NCBI RefSeq assembly: GCF_963676685.1
Contig: NC_092345.1
Location: forward strand, 78,371,592 to 78,435,591
Reading direction: 5' to 3'
DNA from: Mytilus edulis
Taxonomy: Eukaryota > Mollusca > Bivalvia > Mytilida > Mytilidae
DNA: 64,000 nt
The position numbers were made by a program, and so were the translations under genes. The notes below the pieces were generated by a model. That model did not search any database. It was not told the origin of the DNA and worked only from the letters and a program-made list of their open reading frames with translations. Below, one piece after another: positions 1 to 11,830 of this stretch; the first letter of the stretch is position 1, and every line of letters starts with the position of its first letter.

Positions 1-542
1 AGTTGCGAGAATAAAAAAGACAGAAAACTACAACAACTAATTAAACCGGCATTAATTACAATGTTCTTTACATGAATATATTTTGATATTAAAGCATCAA
101 AAAGAATATTTGCCTGCCTATATTCATCAAACTATTTCAAAATTAAAGTCACAAATGCATTCCAAAATTTGTCTTTACCAAAATTATTTGACTAACATTC
201 TTTGGAATTTTCTCTATAAATACAATTATATTGGCATATTAGACGATATAATCTGCATTTTAGATAAAGATATTGTGTGGATTTCTTTTCCTGAAAAAAA
301 AAACCCCAAAAAAACCAGAAAACCTCTTATCTTAAAAAAAAAGGATTCACATTTCATTTTTTTAATTGGTTGTTTTATTCAATCAATAAAAAAAACACTA
401 AGAAATACATGAGATATTTGCATACAATTTTTGTCTCTAATCTATTGATAGAACAATATGTCGATGAATCGGGAATTTCACGACAAATAAAATTTGATGT
501 GTCCTTTCTTTATACAGCACATATCTTTTTATCATTTCATAG

Positions 543-1170
543 ATATGTATTTTTATGCGGAGATTGGCTTTCAACAAGTAAAGGTGATGGTAAATGTTAC
601 AGAAAACTATATGCATCGAAGAAAGATCTAAATGAAAACAATAGTTTGATCCATGTTATATCAGAATCGAAACTTTTTGACGATCATCTGCTGTTGTCAC
701 TGTTCAGTCGACCATCATTCAGTCGATTCTCCCGAGTACAAAGATTGATTTGTATTTTTTCAATTTTAAGCATGTCAATGCTTTGTAGTGCGATGTGGTT
801 TCAGACTGATAAAGGAACAAAAGTACTTGGAATATCAATTGGACCAATAGTGATCAATTACAAACAGTTTTATGTTGGATTGATGTCTGCAGTTTTAACG
901 TTTCCTTTAAGTTGCTTGTTAAGTCACTTATTCCGAAAAAGAAAATTCAAAGGTGAACAAGAAGATGCAGTGCTGAGAAAATTAAACAAAGGATATTTAC
1001 CATGGTGGACAATAATCATTGGCTATGTCATATCTTGCTTTATAATACTGTCAGGATTTACGATGACGTTTTTCTATAGTTTAGAATGGGAAAATGATAT
1101 ATCTATTAATTGGCTAATGTCGTTTCTATTTGGAACAGTCGAAGAGATCGTCTTTTTGAACCCTTCTAAA
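543..1170 (+). CDS. Polycystin-like exon: post-PLAT linker and first helix block
   Basis: The acceptor is taken as the pyrimidine-rich TTTCATAG ending at 542, directly before the conserved RYVFLC..WL segment that follows PLAT in polycystin-1 proteins. The frame is open further left to 370, so an acceptor at 451 is also possible. The exon encodes a GDGKCYRKL stretch, the FSRVQRL motif leading into a helix, a second helix around FYVGLMSAVLTFPL, and the LPWW helix typical of the family. It ends in the NPSK segment at a clean GTAAGC donor, phase 0. Confidence 0.8.
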
Positions 1171-4100
1171 GTAAGCAAAAATTGTTCTATCAATTTGGCA
1201 TACATACACACCTTAATAAAAACAATGTTAAAAATTGACACCAACAGTAAAACTTTGTTAATCACCTCTAATACAATTATTTTATACAAATTATGAAATG
1301 ATAAATTAAGGCAACAGTAGTTTACCGTTGTTTAAATGTCCTCAATCAATTCAAAAAAAAAACAGTACTTTATAAATCACAAGCGTCTAAAGCATTTTTC
1401 TGGATTAAGGGTAAAAATCAGAGTACAAATAATAATGAAGGAATGACGGCAACTAAAATACAGAACGAAAGCGTTGACAAATTCAAACTGTCAAAATGTA
1501 ACAACCAGGAATAGGACACATGAGGTAAAATATCACAACTATTTTGATACAAACATATATAGATATGAAATATAAGACTGTGAAAGAAGTCGAGAGTGTG
1601 TTTAAAGAGCTAATAACAATTAAGGTAAAGAGGTGATATCGTTAAAAAAAACTTAGCAGCTTCAACTTTATCATTTTATAAAAGCAAATTTCAGCAAACA
1701 ATATCCGTATGTCCATGCGTTTACCAAAGTACTGGCTATTTGGTGATACACTAGGGGACTTATGGTCCACCAGCAGGATCGACAATTGATAGCACTGTAA
1801 ACACATGATGGTCTATATTTTTTGCTGCACCATATTGAAAACTGCTTTATCACATACGATCCAAAGCTATGTTTTAAGTTTGCATTGTAGGTCGTTTTAG
1901 GTTCCATCCTAATAGTATGCCTTTGTAATTCCCATGCAGAGGAACACGTCAAAGAAATGGCATTGACCTCTGCTCTCATACATAATAACAAGAATGTAAG
2001 GCATAGGACTTATATGAAAGTTAAGTATGAATTTACATGATTAATATCCGAATATGTAAAAGTTTAAAATCAATTTCAAATTGCACTTTCATTTGAAAGA
2101 TATTAAGCGATTGCAAAATCCAGTATTTCACACTAAAGAAAAATAGATGATTGAAAGTTCCCAGACCACTCATTTGGTATTTGCCAGAATTGTGTAACAT
2201 AAATTCATTAATACTCTCATAATATTTGAATAACGTAATACATACTTTAAATAATACAAACAACTTCCTACTTCTCCACATGTATAGTAGTAATTCCTTG
2301 TGTTTACTTTAAATTTGTTGAAATGTGATATTTTCAAGCAAACTCTTTTGCAAGTTGACAAAGAAGTATTCGTTTTAGTTGAGACAATTTATATTTTAAG
2401 CACACAAGTCAAAACTCAAATCTGAAATAAGTTTATTTGAATTAGTAATTAAACAAGAATTCGAACTTATAAATCGGATATATATGTTAAGTAAAACATT
2501 ATACCTTAAACTTCCAAATTGCCAAAAACTATTTTGTTCAAAGGAATCTGACTAGTTTGCTATTAATACAGGTCCGTTTTGAAAACTCGTACAAAAGGCA
2601 TGCCTCACTTCAGTTTGTAATTCTTTGTTACATGGCAGTCGTGTTGGTTCTAAGTGTTTAGTTCTTAAAATGGAGTACTGTCTTGTTTTGTACAAAAGGA
2701 AGATGATATGTTATAATATCAAATATGTTGTTCTTCCATTTTCAGATCTTCCATTATCAGAATGGACAGGAAATCATATCAACAGAAAAGGAAAGATGTC
2801 TGTCAACAGAGGCCTCTTAAATCGACGATTACTGGAAGTATTCTCTAAAATTGCTCGCCAGTTGTGTTACGTTGTTCTTGTTTTAATCATATGTACGCAT
2901 AATGATGTAGAAAAATCATATTTACAAAACGAGAACATAAGAAACCAGTTGTCGCCGATATCCAAGGTATGCATTTGATATCTCATCGTAGTTTTTTTAT
3001 TTTTTCATATAATTTAGAAAATGTTTCAGAATGGTTTATAAATACAACAAAATGTGTACTTTTACAAAAAGCATGTTGCTATTGGTATTAAACATTGACC
3101 ACATAGTCTGACCTTGTAAATATCATGCTTTTTGTTGTTGTGTGTATGGATATTTTAAAAATGAATACTTATTGTCTTTGTTTACATACAGTCTAACAGG
3201 AAGAAAAAGAAAGTTGAAAAATATCTCTAGAATAAATCATTTAGGGTATCACCAGCCTAGTAGTCAGCACTTCGGTGTTGACACGAATATCAATTATATG
3301 GTCATTTTTATAAATTTCCTGTTACAAAACTTTGAATTTTTCGAAAAACTAAGGATTTTCTTATCCCAGGAATAGATTACCTTAGCCGTATTTTGGACAA
3401 CTTTTTTGGAATTTTGGGTCCTCAATGCTTTTTAACTTTTTACTTGTTTGGCTTTATAACTATTTTGATCTGAGCGTCGCTGATGAGTCTTATGTAGACG
3501 AAATGCGCGTCTTGCGTATTAAATTATAATCTTCGTACCTTTGATAACTCTTTACTATTGACAAATTATTACAGAGAATACAACGATTTAGAATATAGTG
3601 GTACTTATGAATAAAATTGATTCCTTTGCATATGATCACTTTTAAATGCCCTAAATACGGTGATAAATTAATCAGTTATTCATTTTGCATCCTCATTATT
3701 ACAAGAAGACGCATCATATTTATCATATTTTTTTTAGGGATTGCACACAAAGTTCATTTGAACTTATAGGAAATTGATGATTTGAGAGAGCAGAAATGTG
3801 GGAATATCGTTTGAATATTTTAAAACTCTTTCCACAATTTTCAATCACTAACTCCAGCGAATTAAATGTGCACCTGCAAAAATAGATTGAAGTGGTCGCG
3901 AAATTTACTCCTTTTTAAAAGTTGGGAACTAAACGCATTGTATAACTTTTAGTAAAATAATGTTATATACTTTGTTCCATAAACTCGTCATACAATGTTC
4001 ATCCTAAAACCATGAGTGACACTTCCAAAATGCAGAATGTATGTGTCAGTATAGTTTTTCATGTCGGTTGATGAAACTCTTATGGTGTCTTCTGTTAGGT

Positions 4101-7100
4101 TGGTGTTAAAAGTAATACTTATGCAGAGATTATTAATGGTTAAATGCATGAAATTATTTGGTAACCATAACGGAATAATTTGAACGGAAGTTTTACAAAA
4201 TTATGATTCCTTTTAACTATAAAAGTTTCTTGCAGAAAATGATTCTGTGGACGGAAGATATATTAAAATCAGGCTATTATATAAAATGTATCAGCAAAAT
4301 GTTTGTGTATGTTAAAATATAATTTAAGATAGCGGTGTGTATTTGGGACTATATTCTAAATAGAAAAACTAAATCTATATTAAAGAAAATGATTCTGTTG
4401 GACGGAAGATATATTACAATCAACCTATTCTATAACGTTATCAACAAAATGTTTAATCTATAATACTATAATAACGAAGTCCAATTTGTCAGCCGTCATG
4501 GGGTAAAAACGACAAATCAAAGAATTTAACTTTATATACAGCTAATATAGGACATTTGGTGTAGATTAAAAGTTACACCACTCCAGACCCTTTTGTTTTC
4601 AACATAATTAATACTGCAAATATTTAACAAGTTTCGGGTCGAATACGATACCGATACCAATAGTATATTCACCTGTTACCTATTACCTTATCTGTACGTT
4701 CCACATCTGACAGGCGTACCACCAAACGGTGTATTTAGGATTTTGCTATATACACGGGTCATAATCACAGAGTTGACACTACTAAATTCAATCATTGTCA
4801 AATTGTTCCCTATTACAGTATTTCAATCAGTAAGACTTTCTAAGATAACAATACGAATACTAAAACTCTGGACTTAAAACAAAGCGTAAAAGTACAGTTT
4901 TTAATTTGTTAGCGGGCATGACGTAAAACAGCGAATAAAAGAATTCAACTTTACTTAGAACTAATATAGGACAATGCTATTGATTAAAAAATACTCCATT
5001 CCACGACCTTTTGTTTTCCAATTAATTAATATTACCAATAATTAATAAGTTCCAGGTCGACGGGTTCAAACAGAAAGATTTTGAAAGCAGAGAAAACTGT
5101 GCAACTTATAATCGGCATGACTTTATCAGATGACAATACCAATACTTAAATAAGGCTTACGCATAGTTATATACAATGTACTTTAATTCAGTCACGGACC
5201 TGCGATATCACGGATGTGTTCTAGTATAATTTTTAGATATAAATGTGTATTTGGGGAGTATATTTCAAATAGAAAAACTAAATTCATATTAAAAAAAAGT
5301 AAAATTTCCCTTGTGATTGTTAAATTCAAAATTACGTTTTTTTTTTCAAGAACATACACAAAATATACCGTGTTTACACTATCGTTGACAGGTCAACAAC
5401 ACACTTGATATATGGAATTATTTGAGTCACCAATTCATTCATAAGATATTCCCCAAACGATTGTCTGGTGCTGACGTACGATTGGTGTATGACAGGGGAT
5501 TTATGGACGATGACTGCAGTTATAAGATAGGACTTATTCAACTACGTCAGATGAGAGTAAATGGTAAGCTAAATTCAATTCGAACGAAAGGACAAGGCAC
5601 GATAATGGCAGTTATGTTACCCTTCTCTTAATAAGTTTATATTGATATCGTTTATGGTCTCATTAAAAAAACTTGAAAAAGCAATGATTTAATTGTGTCC
5701 CGGTAAAGGAAGCTTACCTATCAACGATGGTACTAAATGTAACGTCTATGTTCTAGTGTTTTAGATATTGAAATTAAGTCAAATAATAAAACAGAGAATG
5801 AAAATAAGGAAGATATTATAGACAACAATCCAAAGAGTAGAACTGAGTAAAAAACCGACTTTGATTTCATTTTCAAGTTTGTCACAATTCCTTTTGATTT
5901 CTTTTCAAAATTCGAAGGTCTGCTAAAATCTCACTTTAAATTCATACAATTATAGATACAAGAGTATCGTGTTTTTTTTCTTTTTCGTACCAATTAAATT
6001 AAAGTCATAAAGTCATAAAGAAACTAGACTTTTTAGCACGAATGAAAGTCTGTCATCAGATCCAGTGAATTACGGTTAGCAGTTTAAATATTTTGCTGAT
6101 TCAATGAAATCTCCGACGACTTTTTGTTTACTTTTTTTTAATTTTTAACTATGCCCACTCAGATATTATAAATGAATTAACATTCATATTCAAGGAATGC
6201 CCGGTATGAATATGCTCATGGGTCGTAGCTACGCTAATAGATTAAAAGGGAGAAAGGGGGAAGAAACATTTCATTTAATTTAAATATTTCAACAATTTAT
6301 TGATGACTGGACATTTTGAAAGATTCAAAACGGAAAGTCCCTTATCAAATGGCAAACTCAAAACCTTAATCACGTCAAACGAATGGATAACATCTGTCAT
6401 ACTCCTGACGTGGTACAGACAATTTCTATGTGGATATTACCTGGTTTATTTGCTAGCTAAACTTCTTCCTTGTATAACAGTCGTATAAAATTTCTATTAT
6501 ATTGACAACGATGGGGGAACAAAACAAACAGACATAATAGATAGTAAAATCACAAAAATATCACAAGCCGAGGAAAATTCAAAAAGGAAAGTCCCTAATC
6601 AAATGGCAAAATCAAAAGCTCAAACACATCGAACGAATGGATAACAACTGTCATATTCCTGACTTGATACGGTCATTTTCTTATGTAGAAAATGGTGGAT
6701 TAAACCTGGTTTTATAGCTAGCTAACTCTCACTTGTATGACACTCGCATAAAATTCCATACAAATGAATTTAAATAAAAATGTACAAGTGTTTCATGAGC
6801 GTCCTATAAAAATCTTTGTAGCAGTTATTATAAGTTCTGAAATTGCAACATATAAATGTATAAGTTGTTATACGGTCTTGTTTATCATGAATTAATTAAT
6901 GAAAGTAAACGATTTTTTTATTATCTGTTCTATATCAATTTGTAAAAGGAAAGTGTACAGTTCCAAAAATCATGTCAAAAACAGTGGACTTCTGTTATAT
7001 GAGCTATGATACCAAAGATGCACGGGAAACAATGCATTTTTGTCCAGGTAATAGTGTGTCTTTAAAATCAGTTGTAACTATATATGCTATCAAGCTATAT

Positions 7101-10100
7101 CTTGATATATCGAGAGTATTTAAATAAATCATTATTTGATATGCCATACACAAGAATTGTCTGCATGAAAAGCATCAGTGGCTCTCGAATATAAGCAGTA
7201 GGAAGGTCAAATCAAATCGGAAGTTCAACATTTAAAAGAACACCGAAAAAATATGCTTAATAAGGTTAATGCAATACATGTCTTTGGTTGAAAACGTTAA
7301 CTGTTTAAAAAAGAAGGAAAAGCGTTTAAACAATACTGGAAATGGTATGGTATAGGCAATTATTTTCATTGTTTCAATTCCAAAATAAGCAACTAAATAA
7401 CAGCCTTCAGATGGTCAACGGACAATAGTATCTCAGACATGCTAAATTTGTTAATTGAACATATTTTCTATTGTATTCCATGGTATTATATCTAATTGTA
7501 TTGTTTGTTTGCATTGCTTTAACCCTTATGGGTGTATTTTTGAAATAAAGATTATATTTTTAAAGGAGTAGGTTCAGTAAGACCCCTTTTTGGCCCCAAA
7601 ATATAGCAGTTTTACAAAAGTATGAAAATGTAATCTTTAAGCTATTTATTGGAAAGCAGAATGCTTCTGCTACATAAATATGGGCTGTTTTTGACAATAC
7701 AATGCACATATATCGGGTACTAGCATCATTAAGTCATGCTAAATTACTGAAATCTTCACAATTTGAGCATTTTAGTTAAATTTTAGACGGTTTCCGTCTA
7801 AAATGAAAGTGGCCGCATTTGTGTATATTCATATTATTGAAATGTAAGTTGTGTTTGATGATAATACATAACATATGTAAAGGTTGAGGATGAACACGGA
7901 TGCGGCCACTTTTTGTTTTGAACAAAAACCATCTGAAAAGTGACGTTCTTTGGTATATTTGATAGAATTTTCATATTTAAGCTTGAATTGGAGCGTTTTT
8001 AATGACTAAATCAGTTAAAATCTTTTACATAAATTAATTGAAACAATTTAAATAAACACTGAAGTGTTTAAAAAATGTCCAAAATCTTTCGTTTGATGAA
8101 CTTGAAATTTGAAGCCAAAATCGGCCCTTACCGGCCCTACTCCTTTGTCTTGTATTTGGTTTCAAACATTTTGCTTTAAGTACAAATAAGGTCGCCAATC
8201 TAATTTACATTAGATCTCCGCACTTGCTCCTGGTTGTTTATATGTCGCTCGTGGGATCTCCCACGCTCGAATATAAACAACGAAAAGCAAGTGCGGAGAA
8301 CTAATGTTTATTATATTGAACAGTCGCTGTAGTAATAGTGATTTTTCATGACAACAGCGTAATACAAAATATTGTTTTGAAGATATAACTTAAAGATTCT
8401 AATTTATTATACAAACTGTTGTATAATCTTATAGTGCTATTTTTTCTTTAAGAATGGAAGCCATATACAGAAGCATGTTTTTCGGATGGATTTAAATTTT
8501 ATGATGATTTTGCTACTGGATCAGCCTGTTTTGTTGGCCGATTTGCAACCTATGACGGCGGTGGCTATTTAAAAGTCCTAGATCCTACCAAGTCAGAAAT
8601 ACAGAATGATATTCTGAAATTAAAAACAAACAATTGGATAAATGACAAAACCCGTTTAGTCGTTGCTGAGGGAGTGGTTTTAAACATCAACACCAAACTT
8701 TTTACAAGCTTTCGAATTATGTTCGAACTACCTCCATGGGGAAATGTAGAAGCTTCGTTGGAAGTTAAGACAACTCAGTTATATCCATACATAAGCACAT
8801 CCGACTTTCTTGTTTTAGGCTTGCAGATTTTATTTATTTTAATGACATTTTTTCGTGTTCTATTTCTGATATTTGCCATATTTAAAGACAATAATCGTTC
8901 AAGACACATGACTGGACACTTGGTAGAACTAATGAGTGTTGGTTTGTGTATAACTGCAATAGTGTGCTATATAATAAGAATAGACAACACGATATCATCT
9001 ATCGAGGCGATTTACAACACTAAAGGTAATTTGTAGTTCACCTCATCGATCGAAGTTTCCGTCTGTATGTCCACAGCAAAACAAATACAGCCAATAAACA
9101 CTATAGTTTACCTTAGCTGTATTTGGCAAAACTTTTAGGAATTTTGGTCCTCAATGCTCTTCAACTTTATTTGGCCTTTTTAACTTTTTTGGATTCGAGC
9201 GTCACTGATGAGTCTTTTGTAGACGAAACGCGCGTCTGGCGTATATACTAAATTTAGTCCTGGTATCTATGATGAGTTTATTTACAACCACTTCTGATGG
9301 AGATTTATTTCCCCGAGGGTATCAAAAACCCAGTAGTCAGCACTTTTTTGTGCTGACATGAATTTTCATTGATATGGTTATATTTATAAATATACTGTTT
9401 ACAAATTTTTGAATTTTTTGAAAAACTAGGGCTTTTCTACCTCAGTCATAGATAACCTTAGCTGTATTTGGCAAAACTTTTAGGAATTTTGGTCCTCAAT
9501 GCTCTGCAACTTGGTACTTTATTTGGCCTTTTTAACTTTTTTGGATTCGAGCGTCACTGATGAGTCTTCTGTAGACGAAACGCGCGTCTAGCGTATATAC
9601 TAAATTTAGTCCTGGTATCTATGATGAGTTTATTTACAACTCACATAGACTAGCCAAAGCTTAGAAATTCGGATGGGCCATATTCTACGTTTTTAAAAGT
9701 TTTTCTTTAAGCTTGTCAACTACATTAAAATGTAATTTATAAAATATTGATCATTATTCATATCTGAGATACTAAGTGAACTACAGTTGAACAACAACAT
9801 ATAACATTTTGACCTACATTTTACACTTCACTGGCACATACTGCTTTTATGTTTTACACGAGTTCAGATTTTAAACACTGTAGAACATACAATCATGAAT
9901 GTACAGTATACATCTTAGGGAAAAAGACACTCCTACCAAAATAAATCTTCATAAAATAAAACTAAATTGAAGCTTTATGTCTCAATAGATGATTTTTTTC
10001 TGATTATGAAAAATAATTTTTAACAGACTTGATTCTATTATATATATTGAGATATGGTAATTTTTTAATTATTTAAGGAAAACTTTCAATGCAATGGCAG

Positions 10101-11830
10101 TTTGACCGTTGATATCATTTTTTTAGTAATATTGATACAGTTTATATAACCATACCTTAGAACAATTTTGAAATGGCAAAACTTCATACATTCATCAAAT
10201 TCCTTTTTTGTTTTATTCGAAAGCTATTTGTTGTGTGTGTCAGATATTTAAAAAAACCTGATAGGTGTAGTAACAAACATTAAGGGCATACGATACAGTT
10301 TATATCCTGCAATAAAATGTTGATCAAAACTTGCATATAGGTTATTTTTTACCTGATTGAATCAAATATGTAATGCAAAATATACCATCATGTACTACTT
10401 TTTGAGTAACGTGAGGTTCAAATTTCAAACATTTCCTCAAAATTCGGATTTTTAGACGTATTTTCTTTCGACAGAAATACATAACTTTTTTTGTTTTAAA
10501 AGATAAACACAAGCTGTATTTTATTGAATAATTTGTATTTTTTGTTTTATATAAAAGAGGGACGAAAGATACCAGAGGGACAGTCAAACTCAAAAATCGA
10601 AAATAAACTGACAACAGTATGGCTAAAAATCAAAAAGACAAACAGACAAACAATAGTGGACACGACACAACATAAAAAACTAAAAAAATACGCAACACGA
10701 ACCCCAACACGACACAACATAGAAAAACTAAAGAAAAAGCAGCACGAAATTTCCTATAAATTTGTACCTTTTATTTCTACAAATAACTCATATTTATCAA
10801 ATGTTCGTAAATGTAGAAAAAAAAACCGTCATTTTTTGCTGTATATTTATCAAATTTAAAAAAAATGCACTTTTGACTTTTCATGAAAATTGGTACACAT
10901 AATCTTCATACGTAATCAAAACAAATGCCATTTTTAAAAAGAAAGAGAATTCCATGAACTCGTTTTCAAGTTAATTCAGTTTGAATGATAAAAATCAGTC
11001 GAAAACTGCATCTTTTTCGAAAGTCACTGTTTGACGTCGGGAAAATGACAATTTACGTTAGCAACGGCATAACCTTCCCTGTATCTGTATCTTATGCCCT
11101 CAAAGTTTTCTGTAGAATTTTATTTATTTCTCTTGATATTACTTCCTTTAAAAATGTTTGAGTGAAATGTATTTTGTTACTGTGCATATATCATTCCGAT
11201 ATAACATTATCAAAAAAAATGTATAACTTGTACATCATTTTTTTTCTTTTGTAGAAGTATTTGTTTCCTTCGAGGATGTCAATAAGTTTGATACATTGTA
11301 CCGAATTATCATGTCAACGGAAATGTTTATAGCAATAGTAAGACTTTTACAGCCACTTAATTTAAATTTCCACCTGTTTGTAATGCAGAACGCCATCAGT
11401 TCGCATAAGAATGAAATACTATCATTTGGTATTATGGTTTGTATTCTCATGACATCATTTGCTGCTTTTATGTACCTTTATGGAGATTGGACATTATACA
11501 AATTCAGAAGCGTTTTAGCTTCCTACTTGACATTACTACAGGCGTTTCTGTCTATGGTCCGATTTAAAGAAGCTTTCCATACAACTGATTTGGTCCTTGA
11601 AAGTATGTTTACATTTTTCTTGTTTTGTTCGTCGGTCCTTATCATAAACATGTTCATCTCGATGCTAAATGACGGATTTAAGACAGTAAAACATTCCAAC
11701 CACACAAATGGTGTAACAAAATTCGATAAAGAACTTAATGAGCATTTTTGGTGGAAGATGGAGAATTTTCAGAAAATTTTCAGCTCCATGAATGAAACTA
11801 AAACAGAGAGGAAAAGAAAATACATTACAG
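543..11830 (+). CDS. Polycystin-1-like (PKD1/PKD1L family) membrane protein, 3' half of gene
   Basis: Exons 543-1170, 2746-2966, 5392-5563, 6961-7047, 8453-9025 and 11255-11830 join in compatible phases, except that one small linking exon between the first two is uncertain (candidate 2614-2653). In order they encode the post-PLAT linker, a block of membrane helices with the polycystin-1 type LPWW segment, the extracellular polycystin (TOP) domain with a YDGGGY motif and a WxxDxTR motif, and the last TRP-like helices ending in a cytoplasmic basic stretch. Polycystin-1 family proteins are large 11-helix receptors that pair with TRPP channels, commonly on ciliary membranes. The 5' part (ectodomain, GPS, PLAT) lies left of the window and the C-terminal exon is not settled. 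Reading frames are intact in every exon. Membership of the PKD1/PKD1L group rather than PKD2 is inferred from the long helix block before the TOP domain. Confidence 0.85.
1171..2745. other. Intron of polycystin-like gene
   Basis: AT-rich. It contains a copy of the AGGCAACAGTAGTTTACC repeat near 1308-1350 (also near 23750) and the candidate small exon at 2614. Nothing else recognised. Confidence 0.5.
2614..2653 (+). CDS. Candidate 40-nt linking exon of the polycystin-like gene
   Basis: The preceding exon ends in phase 0 and the following one needs phase 1, so a small exon is missing. After the acceptor CTTCAG at 2613 the frame reads FVILCYMAVVLVL, a hydrophobic stretch where polycystin-1 proteins have the end of a helix. 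Using the weak donor GTGTTT at 2654 gives exactly the needed phase change. The donor is poor, so this is a best guess. Confidence 0.35.
2746..2966 (+). CDS. Polycystin-like exon: helix before the extracellular domain
   Basis: The acceptor CCATTTTCAG is strong and the donor is GTATGC. The exon encodes NRRLLEVFSKIARQLCYVVLVLIICTHND followed by an IRNQL motif in the position of the conserved polycystin helix that precedes the extracellular TOP domain. It ends in phase 0, matching the next exon at 5392. Confidence 0.85.
3235..3560 (+). repeat. Monomer of the hammerhead-bearing repeat
   Basis: Carries the same order as the dimer at 9105-9645: AGTCAGCACTTCGGTGTTGACAC, then CCTTAGCCGTATTTTGG, then the ribozyme block at 3474-3517. 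It is a single copy in the intron after exon 2746-2966. Confidence 0.7.
3474..3517 (+). ncRNA. Hammerhead ribozyme, slightly degenerate
   Basis: CTGATGAG and GTCTTATGTAGAC are intact. The second core is GAAAT rather than GAAAC and stem I has a mismatch (GCGTCG against TTGCGT). Weak or no activity is expected as a monomer. Confidence 0.55.
5392..5563 (+). CDS. Polycystin-like exon: start of extracellular polycystin (TOP) domain
   Basis: The acceptor is GACAG at 5391 and the donor GTAAGC follows 5563. The translation begins VNNTLDIWNYLSHQF and ends IGLIQLRQMRVN. These match the family's DxWxW-like start and its LRQxRV signature. No ATG is needed because this is an internal exon. Entry is in phase 0 and exit in phase 1. 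Confidence 0.85.
5564..6960. other. Intron with a duplicated repeat
   Basis: GGAAAGTCCCT...AATCAAATGGCAAA with a TCCTGACTTGG-like phrase appears at 6330-6480 and again at 6580-6760. The same family recurs near 23930-24000. No exon seen. Confidence 0.5.
6961..7047 (+). CDS. Polycystin-like exon: short TOP-domain exon
   Basis: This 87-nt exon runs between GTACAG and GTAATA, in phase 1 on both sides. It encodes about 29 residues with two cysteines (DFCYMSYDTKDARE, then HFCP). It would bridge the LRQMRV motif and the next exon's EWKPYTEACF. The phase fit on both sides is the main support, with cysteine spacing as expected for the TOP domain. Confidence 0.7.
7564..8146. mobile_element. Terminal-inverted-repeat element (MITE-like)
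   Basis: GGAGTAGG...CCCC...GGCC at the left mirrors GGCCC...CCGGCCCTACTCC at the right. An inner inverted pair GTGGCCGCAT/ATGCGGCCAC lies at 7810 and 7899. About 583 bp, no coding capacity, in the intron before exon 8453. Confidence 0.6.
8208..8306. repeat. Near-perfect 99-bp palindrome
   Basis: CATTAG, CTCCGCACTTGCT, GTTGTTTATAT and CGTGGGA on the left are mirrored by TCCCACG, ATATAAACAAC, AGCAAGTGCGGAG and CTAATG on the right, with a 2-nt loop centre. It would form a long RNA hairpin in the unspliced transcript. Confidence 0.8.
8453..9025 (+). CDS. Polycystin-like exon: TOP domain core and following helices
   Basis: This 573-nt exon, phase 1 to phase 1, encodes the most diagnostic part: a YDGGGYLKVL motif, NNWINDKTR (the WxDxxTR block), a VVLNINTKLFTSFRIMFELP strand region, then the helix STSDFLVLGLQILFILMTFF and a further helix with LVELMSVGLCITAIVCYI. 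This corresponds to the end of the extracellular domain and the next two transmembrane helices of polycystins. Confidence 0.9.
9199..9242 (+). ncRNA. Type I hammerhead ribozyme, copy A of a tandem pair
   Basis: GCGTCA, core CTGATGAG, stem II GTCT...AGAC, core CGAAAC, a very short CG-rich stem III, GTC ending at 9236, then TGGCGT pairing back with GCGTCA. All core bases are intact. The minimal stem III is what is known for hammerheads of animal repeats, which are thought to work best as dimers. Confidence 0.8.
9551..9594 (+). ncRNA. Type I hammerhead ribozyme, copy B of a tandem pair
   Basis: Same architecture as the copy at 9199, with stem II GTCTTCTGTAGAC and 3' side TAGCGT. The cleavage site is predicted after 9588, 352 nt downstream of the site in copy A. 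Confidence 0.8.
9646..11254. other. Intron of polycystin-like gene
   Basis: AT-rich. 10550-10745 is a copy of a repeat containing AGAGGGACGAAAGATACC and a duplicated CACGACACAACATA phrase. No exon seen. Confidence 0.45.
11255..11830 (+). CDS. Polycystin-like exon: last transmembrane helices and pore region
   Basis: This 576-nt exon follows the acceptor TTTTGTAG. It begins VFVSFEDVNKFDTLYRIIM, then has helices around SFGIMVCILMTSFAAFMYLY and MFTFFLFCSSVLIINMFISM with a re-entrant loop region between them (KFRSVLASYLTLLQAF). This is the canonical last two helices of polycystin and TRPP channels. The exon ends in a basic cytoplasmic stretch (KTERKRKY) and donor GTAGGT, phase 1. Confidence 0.9.

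Larger units (their letters stand above)
2967..5391. other. Intron of polycystin-like gene
   Basis: Holds the hammerhead repeat monomer (3235-3560). From 4235 to 5060 there are diverged duplicate blocks (GAAAATGATTCTGT at 4238 and 4387; GACCCTTTTGTTTTCAA at 4585, with a GACCTTTTGTTTTCCAA version at 5004). No exon seen. Confidence 0.45.
9105..9645 (+). repeat. Dimeric hammerhead-bearing retroposon-like repeat in a polycystin intron
   Basis: Two units of about 352 bp share CCTTAGCTGTATTTGGC, the ribozyme, and a tail TAGTCCTGGTATCTATG. The stretch between them (9280-9455) has the AGTCAGCACTT...GTGCTGACAT hairpin region also seen at 3255-3290. The unit ends in TATTTACAACT on the right and TATTTACAACC inside. 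Confidence 0.75.

Noticed and set aside
83-412. 109-codon frame at the left edge
   Set aside because: AT-rich, Lys/Ile-rich translation without family resemblance; lies in the intron before the polycystin exon.
370-542. Upstream extension of the first polycystin exon
   Set aside because: The frame is open but the translation before RYVFLC does not look like the end of a PLAT domain, and a strong acceptor ends at 542. Kept as an alternative only.
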